DNA of 64,000 nucleotides from Streptomyces sp. 135 (GCF_020026305.1 NZ_CP075691.1:8301415-8365414), one strand, 5' to 3'. Positions 8,832 to 17,986 are shown, counted from the first letter of the stretch. A program made the numbers and translations. The notes: generated by a model not told the origin, from the sequence alone.

Positions 8832-11054
8832 TCAGACCTCCGTCGAGCTCTTCGCGTACGCAGGCGCGGCCGCCGTGGGCCCAGGCCCTCCTTCGCTGAG
8901 GCCGAACCGCGCGTGGAACCTCCGCAGGAAGCCGGGGGCGTACCAGGCCGAGCCGCCCAGCAGGCGCATCGCTGCCGGCAGGAGGATGCCGCGTACGGCG
9001 AGGGCGTCGATGAGGATGGCGAGCCCGCTGCCCAGGCCGAACAGCTGGAGGAAGCTGATCTCGGCCGTGCCGAAGGCGAAGAAGCTCACCGCGAGCAGGA
9101 ACGCCGCCGCGCTGACGATGCGTCCGGTGTGCCCGAGGCCGTCGGCCACGGCGGACTCGTCGTCCGCGCCCAGCTCGTGGAGTTCCTTGATCCGGCTGGT
9201 GACGAACACCTCGTAGGCCATCGAGAGGCCGAAGGCGACGCGGAACATCAGCACGGTCATCGACGTCTCCATCGGCTGCGGCGTGAAGCCGAGCAACGAG
9301 GAGAGATGACCGTCCTGGAAGATCCAGGTCATGACGCCGAGCGTCGCGCCCAGGCTGACCATGTTGAGCGCCAGCGCGCGCAGCGGCTGCACGACGCTGC
9401 CCGTGAAGAGGAAGAGGAGGAGGAACGTGGTGACGGCGATCAGGCCGAGGGCGAGCGGGAGTCTGCCGCCGATGGAGTCGTTGGAGTCGACCAGCTCGGC
9501 GTCGGCACCGCCGACCAACGGATGTGTCCCGGAGGGCGGGGCGGCCGCTCTGACCTCCGCCACCAGTTTCTTGGCCTCGTCCGACTTCGGTGTCCGGGAA
9601 CTCACCACGCTGAGCTGCTGCGCGGTGGGGCGGCCGAGCGCCACGTTGCTGGGGCCGGCCGCTTCGGTCCGCCCACCGGAGTAGACCCCCGCGCTGGTCT
9701 CGACGCGGGCGACGCCCTTGAGCCGGGACAGTTCGGCCGCGTACGCCTTCAGCGGCGCCTTGGCCAGGGGCTCGTCGATGACGACATGGAGGGCCGCGGC
9801 GTCGTTGCCGTCGAAGTTCTCCCGCAGCGCCGTCGAGACCTGGCGGCTCTGGGAGCCCTCGGGCAGTACGCGTTCGTCGGCCGTGCCGAAGGTGACGCCG
9901 AGGAGCGGGCTCGCCGCGGCCAGCAGCACCGCGAGCACCGGCAGCGCGGTGAGCGCGGGCCGCCGCATGACGGTACGGGCCAGCCGCCCCCACCCGGACG
10001 CCCCGGAACCGGAGCGCTCCCGCCTCGCCCACGGCATCCGCCCGCTGTTGACCCGGTGCCCAAGGACGGTGAGCAGGGCCGGCATCACGAACAGGCCGGC
10101 GAGGGCCGCGATGACGACGACGCCGACCCCGGAGTAGCCGAACGAGCGGAGGAAGTACTGCGGGAACACCATGAGCGCCGCGAGGGCCGCCGCCACGGTG
10201 GCGGCGGAGAACGCGACCGTACGGCCCGCGGTGCTCATCGTCGTGCGGACGGCGTCCTCCACGCTCGCCCCCGACGCGAGCTGCTCCCGGAACCGGCTGA
10301 TCATCAACAGGCCGTAGTCGACGCCGAGTCCGAGACCGAGGGCCGTGGTCAGGTTGACCGCGAAGACGGAGACGTCGGTGACACCGCCGAGGAGGAAGAG
10401 CTGCGCGAACACGCCCACGATGGCGATCAGCGCGATGGCCAGCGGCAGCAGCGCGGAGACCACGGTGCCGAAGACGACCAGGAGCAGCAGGAGGATCAGC
10501 GGCACGGCGATGGTCTCCGCCAGGACGAGATCCTCCCCGGTCTGCGGCCCCATCTCGTGGCTCACGCCGGTGCTGCCGCCTGCCTTGACCGTGAGCGCGC
10601 CCTCGTACGTTCCGGCGTAGTCGTCGATGACGCTCTTGGCGTTCTCCTGCCGCTCCGTCTCGTCACCCTTCACACGGACGAGCACCAGGGCCTCACGGCC
10701 GTCCTTGGAGCGCAGGCCGGGGCTGTCCGCGTCCCAGTACGAGACGACGTTCTCGAGGTCCGGCTCTTCCTTGAGGCCGGACACCAGGGCCCGGCCGTGC
10801 CGCTCGGCGGCCGCGGTGTCGATGCGGCCATCGGCGGCGCGGACCAGCAGCACCAGATTCGTCTCCCCGCCGAACTTCTCGTCGACGAGGTTCCTGGCCC
10901 TGGAGGACTGCGAGGCCGGGTCGTCGAAGCCGCCGCCCAGCAGCTTCCCGAAGGCGCCGGCGCCCAAGGCGCCCATCAGGGCCACCACCACGACCACGCA
11001 CGTTCTCCTCTGCGTTCTGTACGGGCAAACGGTGAAAACGGTCCTTGGCGCCAC
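8832..11054 (-). CDS. MMPL/RND-family membrane exporter
   Basis: A 740-residue inner-membrane protein built as two halves. Each half has a transmembrane helix, a large extracytoplasmic loop and then a bundle of five or six helices, as in MmpL/SSD-type RND proteins. The first bundle carries the conserved GLGLGVDYGLLMISRFREQ with the Asp-Tyr pair of the proton relay; the second bundle has FGLSMAYEVFVTSRIKE at the matching place. The start is the only available one after an in-frame stop (GTG 11054), though an internal GTG after AGAGGAG (near 10997) is possible. It diverges from a TetR gene 103 bp away, which is likely its repressor. The substrate (lipid, antibiotic or dye) is unknown. Confidence 0.88.
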   Translation of the reverse strand: MAPRTVFTVCPYRTQRRTCVVVVVALMGALGAGAFGKLLGGGFDDPASQSSRARNLVDEKFGGETNLVLLVRAADGRIDTAAAERHGRALVSGLKEEPDLENVVSYWDADSPGLRSKDGREALVLVRVKGDETERQENAKSVIDDYAGTYEGALTVKAGGSTGVSHEMGPQTGEDLVLAETIAVPLILLLLLVVFGTVVSALLPLAIALIAIVGVFAQLFLLGGVTDVSVFAVNLTTALGLGLGVDYGLLMISRFREQLASGASVEDAVRTTMSTAGRTVAFSAATVAAALAALMVFPQYFLRSFGYSGVGVVVIAALAGLFVMPALLTVLGHRVNSGRMPWARRERSGSGASGWGRLARTVMRRPALTALPVLAVLLAAASPLLGVTFGTADERVLPEGSQSRQVSTALRENFDGNDAAALHVVIDEPLAKAPLKAYAAELSRLKGVARVETSAGVYSGGRTEAAGPSNVALGRPTAQQLSVVSSRTPKSDEAKKLVAEVRAAAPPSGTHPLVGGADAELVDSNDSIGGRLPLALGLIAVTTFLLLFLFTGSVVQPLRALALNMVSLGATLGVMTWIFQDGHLSSLLGFTPQPMETSMTVLMFRVAFGLSMAYEVFVTSRIKELHELGADDESAVADGLGHTGRIVSAAAFLLAVSFFAFGTAEISFLQLFGLGSGLAILIDALAVRGILLPAAMRLLGGSAWYAPGFLRRFHARFGLSEGGPGPTAAAPAYAKSSTEV

Positions 11055-11157
11055 GGGTGACGCTAGCGAGGCGTCAGAAGATTTGGCAGTGTCAGATTTT
11101 CCTCACAGCTCACAACTCCTTGGTGACGTGAGGGAATTGCCGACGTACGGTCACCGC

Positions 11158-11952
11158 ATGCCCGCAGAAGAACCAGCAGCCGCCCCGCCCACCCTGCGCC
11201 AGCGGCGCCGGGCCGCCGCCACCCAGGAGATCCTGGACGCCGCTGAGTCCCACATCACCGAGCACGGTGCCGCGGCCCTCTCCCTGCGCGCGGTCGCCCG
11301 GAGCCTCGGCATGACCGTGCAGGCGCTCTACCACTACTTTCCGAGCCGGGACGACCTCGTCACGGCACTCGTCACCAAGGCGTACGACGACTTGGCGGAC
11401 GCGGCGCGGGCTGCGGTGGACGCCGGGACGGGCGACGACCCGGCCCTGCCGCGTCTGGTGGCCGCGGCCGAGGGCTACCGCCGCTGGGCCATCACGCATC
11501 CGGAGCGGTTCCGGCTCCTGTACGGAACGCCGTTGCGGTACTACACGGCACCCGTCGAGGGCCCGACCACACAGGCGATGCGCCGGATGAGCGCGGTCTT
11601 CGAGCGCGAGATGTTCGACGGATTCACCGCGACGCAGCTGGCCGCGGCCGACACCCCCGCGCTCTCACCGGCGCTCCGGGCACACCTGGCGCAGCTGCCG
11701 CCCAGCGGCCTGGGCGACCTGCCGCCGCCGGCGACCGCTCTGCTCATGAGCGCGTGGGGGCACATGCACGGCCTCGTGGTCCTGGAGGTGTTCGGTCACA
11801 CCTCGTTCCTCGGCGACCACCAGGCCGAGATCTTCCGCATGGCGATGCGGAACATGTTCGAGGACGTCCGCGGCCGGATCCCCGTCGCCGAGCAAGGCAC
11901 GACGGCAACGGATCCGCGTCCCCATCCGCATCCGCATACGTGTGAGGCCTAG
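11158..11952 (+). CDS. TetR-family regulator
   Basis: A 264-residue regulator from ATG 11158. Residues about 15-62 form the TetR helix-turn-helix (RRAAATQEILDAAE ... LSLRAVARSLGMTVQALYHYFPSRDDL). The remainder is a helical ligand domain of the type often annotated WHG. The C-terminus ends in a HPHPHP run encoded by short repeats. It is transcribed away from the MMPL exporter, the usual layout for a local repressor that responds to the exporter's substrate. The 103-bp gap contains CTCAC...GTGAG half sites but no clear long palindrome. Its stop overlaps the convergent sulfotransferase stop by 4 bp. Confidence 0.85.
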   Translation: MPAEEPAAAPPTLRQRRRAAATQEILDAAESHITEHGAAALSLRAVARSLGMTVQALYHYFPSRDDLVTALVTKAYDDLADAARAAVDAGTGDDPALPRLVAAAEGYRRWAITHPERFRLLYGTPLRYYTAPVEGPTTQAMRRMSAVFEREMFDGFTATQLAAADTPALSPALRAHLAQLPPSGLGDLPPPATALLMSAWGHMHGLVVLEVFGHTSFLGDHQAEIFRMAMRNMFEDVRGRIPVAEQGTTATDPRPHPHPHTCEA

Positions 11953-12992
11953 TGACGTGAGACATGGGCGAGCGAGCGGGTCCCCGGAGCGCAGCTCCTG
12001 CGCAGGTCGTCGAGTTCGGCGGCCGTCAGCTGCTTCCGGGCGGAACCGCGGCGGCCGGTGTCGAGCAGGGCGCACGCGCTGTCCAGCCACTGCGGGGAAG
12101 GCGCGACGCCGACGAACGCGGCGAGGCGGGAGAGTTCCTCCCGAGGGGCGTCGAGGAGATCCTCGTAGGCCAGTGTCATCCGCTGGGCGGCGGGCAGGCC
12201 GTCGAGGAAGCGGACGCCCTCGGCGACGAGTTCGGACCACAGGGCGCCGAACCGCCGCAGGGGAAAGGCCCGGTCACGTACGAGGGCGGGGTCGAAGCGC
12301 TCTTCGAGCAGGGGCGCCAGGTCCGGCGGCAGGGAGCGTACGTGCTCGTCCGTCAGGTCGCCGAAGCTGTCGACGCCCGTCCGTTCCCTGATCTCGCGCA
12401 TCAGGGTGATCACGCGGTAGCCGGGGTGGCGGCTCATGGACAGGGCGCAGTCCGGTCCGTCGCGGAAGAGGTGCACGAACTTGGCGTACGGGAAGGCGGC
12501 CCGCAGCCCCGGCGCCCACCCCGTCGAGTAACCGGAGCGCTCCACGACGGCGGCCCGCCCGAACCGTGCGCGGAGCAGCTCGAAGAGCGCTTCGTGGTGC
12601 TCGGCGGCGACCCGGTCCGGCCAGTCGAGGACCGCCGCGCGGATCTCGTCGAGCAGGCCGTCGGGGTCGTCGGTGAGGTGGGGCAACACCATGAGGGACA
12701 GCGCGGGGATGCCGGTGGTCTCCGCCGCGTACCGGCCCGGGCGGCGTGTGTAGAGGAACTCCGGCATCAGCACGCCGCTGCGGATCATGGCCGCGAAGTA
12801 CGGGGTGGGCCGGAAGAGGGCGTCCCAGAACTCCGCGCCCGACACCCGGCCCTCGGGGAAGGCCGTGTCACCGACCGACGCCATGTACTCATTCAGGCTG
12901 AGGACGTCGGGGTGAGTGTTGAGGATGCGGGACAGCGCGGTGGAGCCGCTGCGGCCCGTACCGATGACGAAGGTCAGACTGCGCAAGGTCAC
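11949..12992 (-). CDS. PAPS-dependent sulfotransferase family protein
   Basis: A 347-residue protein with the 5'-phosphosulfate loop near the N-terminus (FVIGTGRSGSTALSRIL, residues 8-24) and the 3'-phosphate segment FVHLFRDGPDCALSMSRHPG in the middle. These mark the sulfotransferase fold, which moves sulfate from PAPS to a hydroxyl or amine. The acceptor cannot be predicted. The GTG at 12992 lies very close to GGAGA; a TTG six bases on (12986) has better spacing and may be the true start. No biosynthetic neighbours suggest a pathway. Confidence 0.75.
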   Translation of the reverse strand: MTLRSLTFVIGTGRSGSTALSRILNTHPDVLSLNEYMASVGDTAFPEGRVSGAEFWDALFRPTPYFAAMIRSGVLMPEFLYTRRPGRYAAETTGIPALSLMVLPHLTDDPDGLLDEIRAAVLDWPDRVAAEHHEALFELLRARFGRAAVVERSGYSTGWAPGLRAAFPYAKFVHLFRDGPDCALSMSRHPGYRVITLMREIRERTGVDSFGDLTDEHVRSLPPDLAPLLEERFDPALVRDRAFPLRRFGALWSELVAEGVRFLDGLPAAQRMTLAYEDLLDAPREELSRLAAFVGVAPSPQWLDSACALLDTGRRGSARKQLTAAELDDLRRSCAPGTRSLAHVSRH

Positions 12993-13092
12993 TCTCCGAG
13001 GGGCACGGGGCGAGTACTGCGGGGCGGTGTCGCTGTGCAGCTCAGCACATCCGGGCCGAGGGCACCAGATGGCCGCGCGACGGCGGCCCCGC

Positions 13093-13123
13093 TTGACCTT
13101 GACACGGTGACAACGTCTTCACT
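13093..13123 (+). promoter_or_regulatory. possible MerR-type promoter for the HEAT/MerR operon
   Basis: A TTGACC -35-like element (13093-13098) and a weak TTCACT (13118-13123) are separated by 19 bp, the long spacing typical of MerR-activated promoters. The spacer holds an imperfect palindrome TTGACAC-G-GTGACAA (13099-13113). The second gene of the operon encodes a MerR protein, so autoregulation is plausible. Confidence 0.45.
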
Positions 13124-13144
13124 GCGTCGAAGGAGGTGGTCCCG

Positions 13145-13840
13145 ATGACCCTGCCAAGACCGGATACAGACGAGGTTCGCGCTCGCCAAGGGCGGCTTCA
13201 AGGCATGCTCCAAGGCCTGGAGGACAGCCGTCCGTCCGTGCGGCTGCGGGCGGCGATGGCGGTCGGCACGAGCCCTGACCCGCGGTTCATCGACAAGCTC
13301 GTCGAACGGTGCGCGGTCGAGCCCGAGTTCCAGGTGCGCGAAATGCTCACATGGGCGCTCACCCGCCACCCGGCGTCAGCGACGGTTCCGGTGCTCGTCG
13401 GCGAGGTCCGTTCGGAGTGCGCGCAGGCCCGGAGCCAGGCCTTGCACACGCTGTCCAAGATCCGGGACCGGCGGGCGTGGCCGGCGATCACCAGGGCGCT
13501 GCTGGTAGACGCCGACGACGAGGTGGCGCGGAGCGCCTGGCGGGCGGCGGTCGTGCTCGTACCCGAAGGCGAGGAGCCCGAGCTGGCCGCAGTATTGTCG
13601 ACACAGCTCGGGCGCGGCGACCGCGAGACGCACCTGAGCCTCAGCCGGGCGCTGGTCGCGCTCGGTGACGTGATCGTGCCGGTTCTGCGCGCCGCGACGA
13701 CGGACCCCGACCCCCGCGTACGGGCGCACGCGCTCGCCACGGAACGGCTGTCGCGCGACCCGGACGCCGGCTTCGAGTTCGCGATCGAGGAGGCGAAGCG
13801 CGTCGTCGCCCTCGGCGGGGCCGATGGGGGAGGGGGATAG
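13145..13840 (+). CDS. HEAT-repeat protein
   Basis: A 231-residue all-helical protein with HEAT/PBS-lyase-like repeats (SVRLRAAMAVGTS, QARSQALHTLSKI, EVARSAWRAAVVL, RVRAHALATERL), which usually act as protein-binding scaffolds. The start is ATG 13145, 8 nt after AAGGAGG; an earlier GTG lies inside the ribosome site. Three bases separate its stop from the GTG of the MerR-HEAT gene, so the two are co-translated and probably interact through their HEAT solenoids. No enzymatic motif is visible. Confidence 0.75.
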   Translation: MTLPRPDTDEVRARQGRLQGMLQGLEDSRPSVRLRAAMAVGTSPDPRFIDKLVERCAVEPEFQVREMLTWALTRHPASATVPVLVGEVRSECAQARSQALHTLSKIRDRRAWPAITRALLVDADDEVARSAWRAAVVLVPEGEEPELAAVLSTQLGRGDRETHLSLSRALVALGDVIVPVLRAATTDPDPRVRAHALATERLSRDPDAGFEFAIEEAKRVVALGGADGGGG

Positions 13841-13843
13841 GCA

Positions 13844-14854
13844 GTGCTGATCGGTGAGGTGGCACGACGCTCCGGGGTGAGCGCCCGCATGCTCAGGCAT
13901 TACGAATCGCTCGGCCTGGTGCGGCCGACGGGCCGTACCGACACCAACTATCGGGAGTACTCCGGCGACGACATCCGGCGGATCTTCCATATCGAGAGCC
14001 TGCGGTCACTGGGGCTGTCCCTGCGTGACGTCGGGCGCGCGCTCGACGACCCCGGCTTCACGCCCTCGGGGCTCGTCGACGACCTCATCCGCCGGACGCG
14101 CGAACGCATCGGGGCGGAGACGGAGTTGCTCACGCGGCTCCGCCGGATCGGCGCCGCGGAACCCGACGGCTGGGAGGACGTCCTCCAGAGCGTCGCGCTC
14201 CTCCAGGCACTGGGGTCGAAGAGCCCCGAACAGCGCCAGCGAGCCGCCCTGTCCTCGGTCGAAGAGGTTCCGGTGCCGGTGGAAGCGCTGGTCGAGGCGG
14301 CGCTGAGCGAGACGGATCCGAACGTCGCCGGAGCCCTGCGATGGGCGCTGGCGCGGTCGGGCGACGAGGGACGGCCTCTGCTGGCGAAGGGCCTCGGCTC
14401 ACCGGCGGCCGAGGTCCGCGAGCGCGCCGTCCAGGCCATAGCCGAGATTCCGAACGACGAGGCGACCGCACTGCTGCGGGAGGCGCTCGCCCACACCGAC
14501 GTCGTGGTCCGCCGGCACGCGGCGCTGGCGCTCGGGGCCCGTGGAGTGACCGAGGCGGTGCCTACGCTCATCGACATGGTCGTCGAGCAGGCGAACGACG
14601 TCGATGCCGCCGACGCGCTGAGCGCCCTGGCGAGCGGTCATCCGGCGTCGGCGGACGAGATCGCCACCGGGCTCATCGACCGCCTCGCCCACAACACCCC
14701 TGGCTCCCCGTCCCTCCGCCGACGGCTGACCGAGGCGCTCGCGGAGATCCCGGGGGCCACGGCGTCGCGTGCGCTGGCGGATCTGTCACATGACGACGAC
14801 CGCGCCGTGGCGGTGACGGCGACGTACGTCCTCGGGATACGGGAGGCCCGCTAG
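13844..14854 (+). CDS. MerR-family regulator fused to HEAT repeats
   Basis: A 336-residue fusion. Residues 1-70 form a winged helix of the MerR family (LIGEVARRSGVSARMLRHYE, then NYREYSGDDIRRI), followed by the dimerisation helix (about 80-110). Residues 135-336 consist of five or six HEAT repeats instead of a metal or drug pocket. GTG 13844 follows AGGGGGAT. It directly follows a pure HEAT protein and may control the operon through the MerR-like promoter upstream. The inducing signal could be a protein partner; this is inference from the domain fusion. Confidence 0.8.
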   Translation: MLIGEVARRSGVSARMLRHYESLGLVRPTGRTDTNYREYSGDDIRRIFHIESLRSLGLSLRDVGRALDDPGFTPSGLVDDLIRRTRERIGAETELLTRLRRIGAAEPDGWEDVLQSVALLQALGSKSPEQRQRAALSSVEEVPVPVEALVEAALSETDPNVAGALRWALARSGDEGRPLLAKGLGSPAAEVRERAVQAIAEIPNDEATALLREALAHTDVVVRRHAALALGARGVTEAVPTLIDMVVEQANDVDAADALSALASGHPASADEIATGLIDRLAHNTPGSPSLRRRLTEALAEIPGATASRALADLSHDDDRAVAVTATYVLGIREAR

Positions 14855-14878
14855 CGCACTGACATCGTCGTCGACCGG

Positions 14879-15604
14879 TCAGGCGCGCCAGCGGTGGGAG
14901 TAGCCCTCCCGCAAGGGCCCGCCGAGCAGGTCGAGCACCTGCTCCACCGCGGTGGCCAACGGCCCGGCGTCGGCGTGCTCCGCCACGGCCTGGTGACCGT
15001 CCAACAAGGCTTTGCCGATGGGCGGGTCCGCGCCGAGCAACCTGCGCGGGAGCCACTTGCCGATGCCGGTCCAGGCGCCGTGATGGGCGGTGACCAGGTC
15101 CGCTGCCGTGCGCAGGGCGTGATCGGCGAGGGAGAGCTGTTCGTACCGGTTGTCCGGCGGGGCGCCGACCAGGTCGTCCAGGGAGCAGGTGAGAACGTAG
15201 CGGCCGTGTTCCCACTCCGCCGCGGTGAGCGGAGGCGGCCCGGCGGCGAGGGTGTTCCGGGCCAGTCGGCACGTGCGGACCATGTGCCCGTGCGGATCGG
15301 CCAGAGGCAGGCCCTGGGCGTAGATGAAGAGGACCGTCGCGCGACGCCGGGCCCTGTCCCAGGCGAAGAACTCCGGCACGTCCTGAAGGGTGTTGAGGAA
15401 CAGTTCGACTATGCGGCCGTCGTGACGGACCACCTCCCGACGGCTGGTGTCCGAGTCGGGAAGGAGGACGGCCACGTCCAGGTCACTGGCCCGGGTCGCC
15501 CGCCCCTGAGCGGCGGAGCCTCCGAGGACGGCGCCCAGAGCGTGCGGAAAGAGCTCCGTGACCACTCGGAGAGCGTGGGCCTCGACGGTTTCCTGATCAT
15601 CCAT
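14879..15604 (-). CDS. nucleotidyltransferase-domain protein (aminoglycoside adenylyltransferase-like)
   Basis: A 241-residue protein with the minimal nucleotidyltransferase core: GGSAAQGRATRASDLDVAVL (29-48) supplies the Gly-Ser loop and the two metal-binding Asp residues, and a third acidic residue lies in RIVELFL. A helical C-terminal half, of the kind that follows the core in ANT-type and related enzymes, completes it. It may transfer a nucleotide to a small molecule or protein; no resistance phenotype can be inferred. It ends 25 bp from the convergent MerR-HEAT gene. Confidence 0.7.
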   Translation of the reverse strand: MDDQETVEAHALRVVTELFPHALGAVLGGSAAQGRATRASDLDVAVLLPDSDTSRREVVRHDGRIVELFLNTLQDVPEFFAWDRARRRATVLFIYAQGLPLADPHGHMVRTCRLARNTLAAGPPPLTAAEWEHGRYVLTCSLDDLVGAPPDNRYEQLSLADHALRTAADLVTAHHGAWTGIGKWLPRRLLGADPPIGKALLDGHQAVAEHADAGPLATAVEQVLDLLGGPLREGYSHRWRA

Positions 15605-15717
15605 GGGTGCCTATCGTGCCAGTTGTTGGGCGCACGATCCGCAGTACCTCCACGGCGGTTGGCGTCAGGCGGGGGATGGGCGGCGGGTGGCGGCGCGCTT
15701 GTAGTTGAGGGGGATGG

Positions 15718-17079
15718 ATGAACGAGGACGGACTCGGTGGCCGGCTCTTGACGGCGGTCCGGGCGGGGGACGCCGACGCGGTGCGGACGCTGCTGGCCGA
15801 CGGTGCGGATCCGGACAGCACCGGGGCGGACGGGCTGTCCGCGCTGTGCGTGGCGGTGGCCGCGTACGACGAGGCGGTCACCGAAGCGCTGGTGTACGGC
15901 GGAGCCGACCCCGACCGCGTGCTGCCGGACGGCACCACGCCACTGTGGCAGGCCGCTGACGGCGGCTCACCGGCGGTCTTCGTCACCCTGTTGGGAACGG
16001 ACGCGCTGGAGCGGCTGCCGGAAGCTGCCCGTGAGCGGCTGCTCGCCCTGGCGCGGGGCTGGTACGAGACAGGGGCGGCCGAAGAGCTGCGGCGCCGGAC
16101 CGGCGCGACGGGCCCCGCCACCACGGCCCGGGTACCGGAGGGCGCGTACGACTGGGTGGACGAGGTCACGCTCGGCGGACGCGTCGTCAGGGGCGGGCAC
16201 GGCGCCATCCTCACCTGGCTCGAATGGGCCTTCCGCGTCCTGACCTCCGTCGACGAACTGGTCGCCCGCGCCGTCCGGCGGCGGGACGAGGACCATGTCG
16301 ACTGGACGGCGGCCCGCTGGATCCTCGTCCAGCGGCGGAGCGACGAGACCTGGTCGGCCGTGGTCGCCCACCGCCACCACCCGGACCCGGTGTACCGCCG
16401 CTTCGTGACGGACTACGTGCGGATGCGGTCGCTGGTGGACTCCGGGCACCGCTCCTACCGGAAGAAGGAGGGCGAACTGCTGGCCGCCTGGGCCGCCGAG
16501 GAGACGGACGCCGAGATGCTCGCCGAGGTTCTCACCGCGCTCGCCGAGTACGAACACCCCGGGCAGGAGGCCGTCGGGCTCCGCCACGCCGACCACCCCG
16601 ACCCGCGCGTACGCCGCGAAGTGCCCTGCCTCCTCCTGGCCGATGACGCGGGCCCGCGCTCACCGGCGGCCAGGGACGCGGTGCTCGCCCTCATGAGCGA
16701 CACGGACGCGGAGGTGCGGCTCAGTGCGTGCTCCGCGGCGGTGGAGCACGACGAGCTTCTCCCGGCGGCGATCCGGACGCTGCTCCTGCTGGCCGAGAGC
16801 CCGGTCGTCCCCGTGCGCCACGGGGCCGCGGTGACACTGGCCGCTTCCCGTGACCACACGCCCGCCGTCGCGGACGCCCTCGTCACGCTGCTGAACGAGG
16901 ACGAACAGCTCGTGCGGCTTGAGGCCGCCTGGGGGCTGGCCCGGCGCGACGACCCGCGCACCGAAGAGGCGTACGAGCGCGTGGGCCCCCTCGGCCCGGG
17001 CTTCGAGCACGACCACCGGGCCCACGCGCTCGGGGAGTGGAGAGGACGCAGGAGGGGGAGGGGCCAGGCCGCCGGGTGA
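15718..17079 (+). CDS. ankyrin- plus HEAT-repeat protein
   Basis: A 453-residue scaffold protein. Residues 5-100 hold ankyrin repeats (LLTAVRAGDADAVRTLLADG, then DGTTPLWQAADGG). A middle helical region (130-270) has no assigned fold, and residues 285-430 are HEAT repeats (DPRVRREVPCLLLAD, AEVRLSACSAAVEHDE, VPVRHGAAVTLAASRD, LVRLEAAWGLARRDDP). It is read from ATG 15718 in GGATGGATG. It lacks a signal peptide and catalytic motifs, so a cytoplasmic protein-binding role is likely. It lies 0.9 kb from two other HEAT genes. Confidence 0.75.
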   Translation: MNEDGLGGRLLTAVRAGDADAVRTLLADGADPDSTGADGLSALCVAVAAYDEAVTEALVYGGADPDRVLPDGTTPLWQAADGGSPAVFVTLLGTDALERLPEAARERLLALARGWYETGAAEELRRRTGATGPATTARVPEGAYDWVDEVTLGGRVVRGGHGAILTWLEWAFRVLTSVDELVARAVRRRDEDHVDWTAARWILVQRRSDETWSAVVAHRHHPDPVYRRFVTDYVRMRSLVDSGHRSYRKKEGELLAAWAAEETDAEMLAEVLTALAEYEHPGQEAVGLRHADHPDPRVRREVPCLLLADDAGPRSPAARDAVLALMSDTDAEVRLSACSAAVEHDELLPAAIRTLLLLAESPVVPVRHGAAVTLAASRDHTPAVADALVTLLNEDEQLVRLEAAWGLARRDDPRTEEAYERVGPLGPGFEHDHRAHALGEWRGRRRGRGQAAG

Positions 17080-17092
17080 GGGCCTCCTCCGG

Positions 17093-17860
17093 TCAGGCGT
17101 TGACGTCGAAGGGCACGCCGGAGGGCAGCGCCGCGGCCAGATGACCGGGGAAACTCGCGTCCTTCAGACCGAAGGTGGCGCTGCCGAAGTCGTGGGCGCT
17201 CAACTTCTCCCGTACGCCCGCCGGATAGCCGTTCCAGCCGACGAGGGACGGGAACTGCCATGCGCCGCGGTGGTTCTCGGGCGGCTCGTCGGCCGCGTTC
17301 GCGGGGCGGAAGCAGTGCGTGCCGATGCCGTCCTTGTGATAGACCACCTTCGGGTGGGTGCCGTCCCAGCGGATCCGGTCGCGCGGGTAGATGTCGAAGC
17401 GGCCGTGGGCGGAGGTGGCGACGTACTCGGCGCGGCCGTCCTTGACCCACACCACCACGTGCTCCCAGTCGTGCCGGTGACCACCGAGTCCGCTGCCGGC
17501 GACTGCCTGGTCCTTCTCGAAGTAGAGGCCGTAGAGGATGGCGCACCAGCCGTTGTCGCACTTGGCGCGGGCGTAGCCGTTGGTGTTCGCGAGGTCGCCG
17601 GCGTCGTGGCACTGGCCGTTGACCGCGCCGCCCGGCTTGAGACCGCCGTTCACGGTGCCGTCGGGGGCGATGGCGGGCGTCGGGTAGCAGCCGTCGCCGT
17701 CATAGTCGTACGCGGGCTGGAACGTCTGCTCGATGCCGTCGGCGTGCGCGGGCAGGGCCGGCGGCGGGGCGGCGAGGGCCGTGCCCGCGGAGGCGACCAC
17801 CAGGGCGAGGGCGCCGGTGACGGACACGGACGTTCTGCGGATCACTCTGCTCGGCTTCAC
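17093..17860 (-). CDS. secreted NPP1/NLP (necrosis-inducing) family protein
   Basis: A 255-residue exported protein starting at GTG 17860, 8 nt after AGGAG (an earlier GTG at 17878 has no ribosome site). A Sec signal peptide ends at TALA-AP (30/31). The diagnostic NLP motif GHRHDWEHVVVW (127-138) is intact, including the His-Asp-Glu cluster that binds the metal in family members. Cys pairs lie upstream (Cys58, 84, 101, 106). In oomycetes and some bacteria such proteins permeabilise eudicot membranes; a toxic role here is not shown. It follows the siderophore formyltransferase on the same strand but is separated from it by a terminator. Confidence 0.9.
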   Translation of the reverse strand: MKPSRVIRRTSVSVTGALALVVASAGTALAAPPPALPAHADGIEQTFQPAYDYDGDGCYPTPAIAPDGTVNGGLKPGGAVNGQCHDAGDLANTNGYARAKCDNGWCAILYGLYFEKDQAVAGSGLGGHRHDWEHVVVWVKDGRAEYVATSAHGRFDIYPRDRIRWDGTHPKVVYHKDGIGTHCFRPANAADEPPENHRGAWQFPSLVGWNGYPAGVREKLSAHDFGSATFGLKDASFPGHLAAALPSGVPFDVNA

Positions 17861-17878
17861 TGCGGTCTCCTGCGTCAC

Positions 17879-17912
17879 GGTGGGGGCACGACAGATTTGT
17901 CATGCCCCCACC
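17879..17912 (-). terminator. terminator of the formyltransferase gene
   Basis: Perfect 10-bp arms GGTGGGGGCA/TGCCCCCACC enclose a further 4-bp stem GACA/TGTC with an AATC loop, giving a near-continuous hairpin. It lies between the formyltransferase stop (17987) and the NPP1 start (17860) on the minus strand. Confidence 0.7.
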
Positions 17913-17986
17913 ATCAGCAGGCGACGCGCACGTTCAACGTCTGTGAACAGAGGCGGAATTGAGCGGTGGGTTGCGGACCCCGGCCG

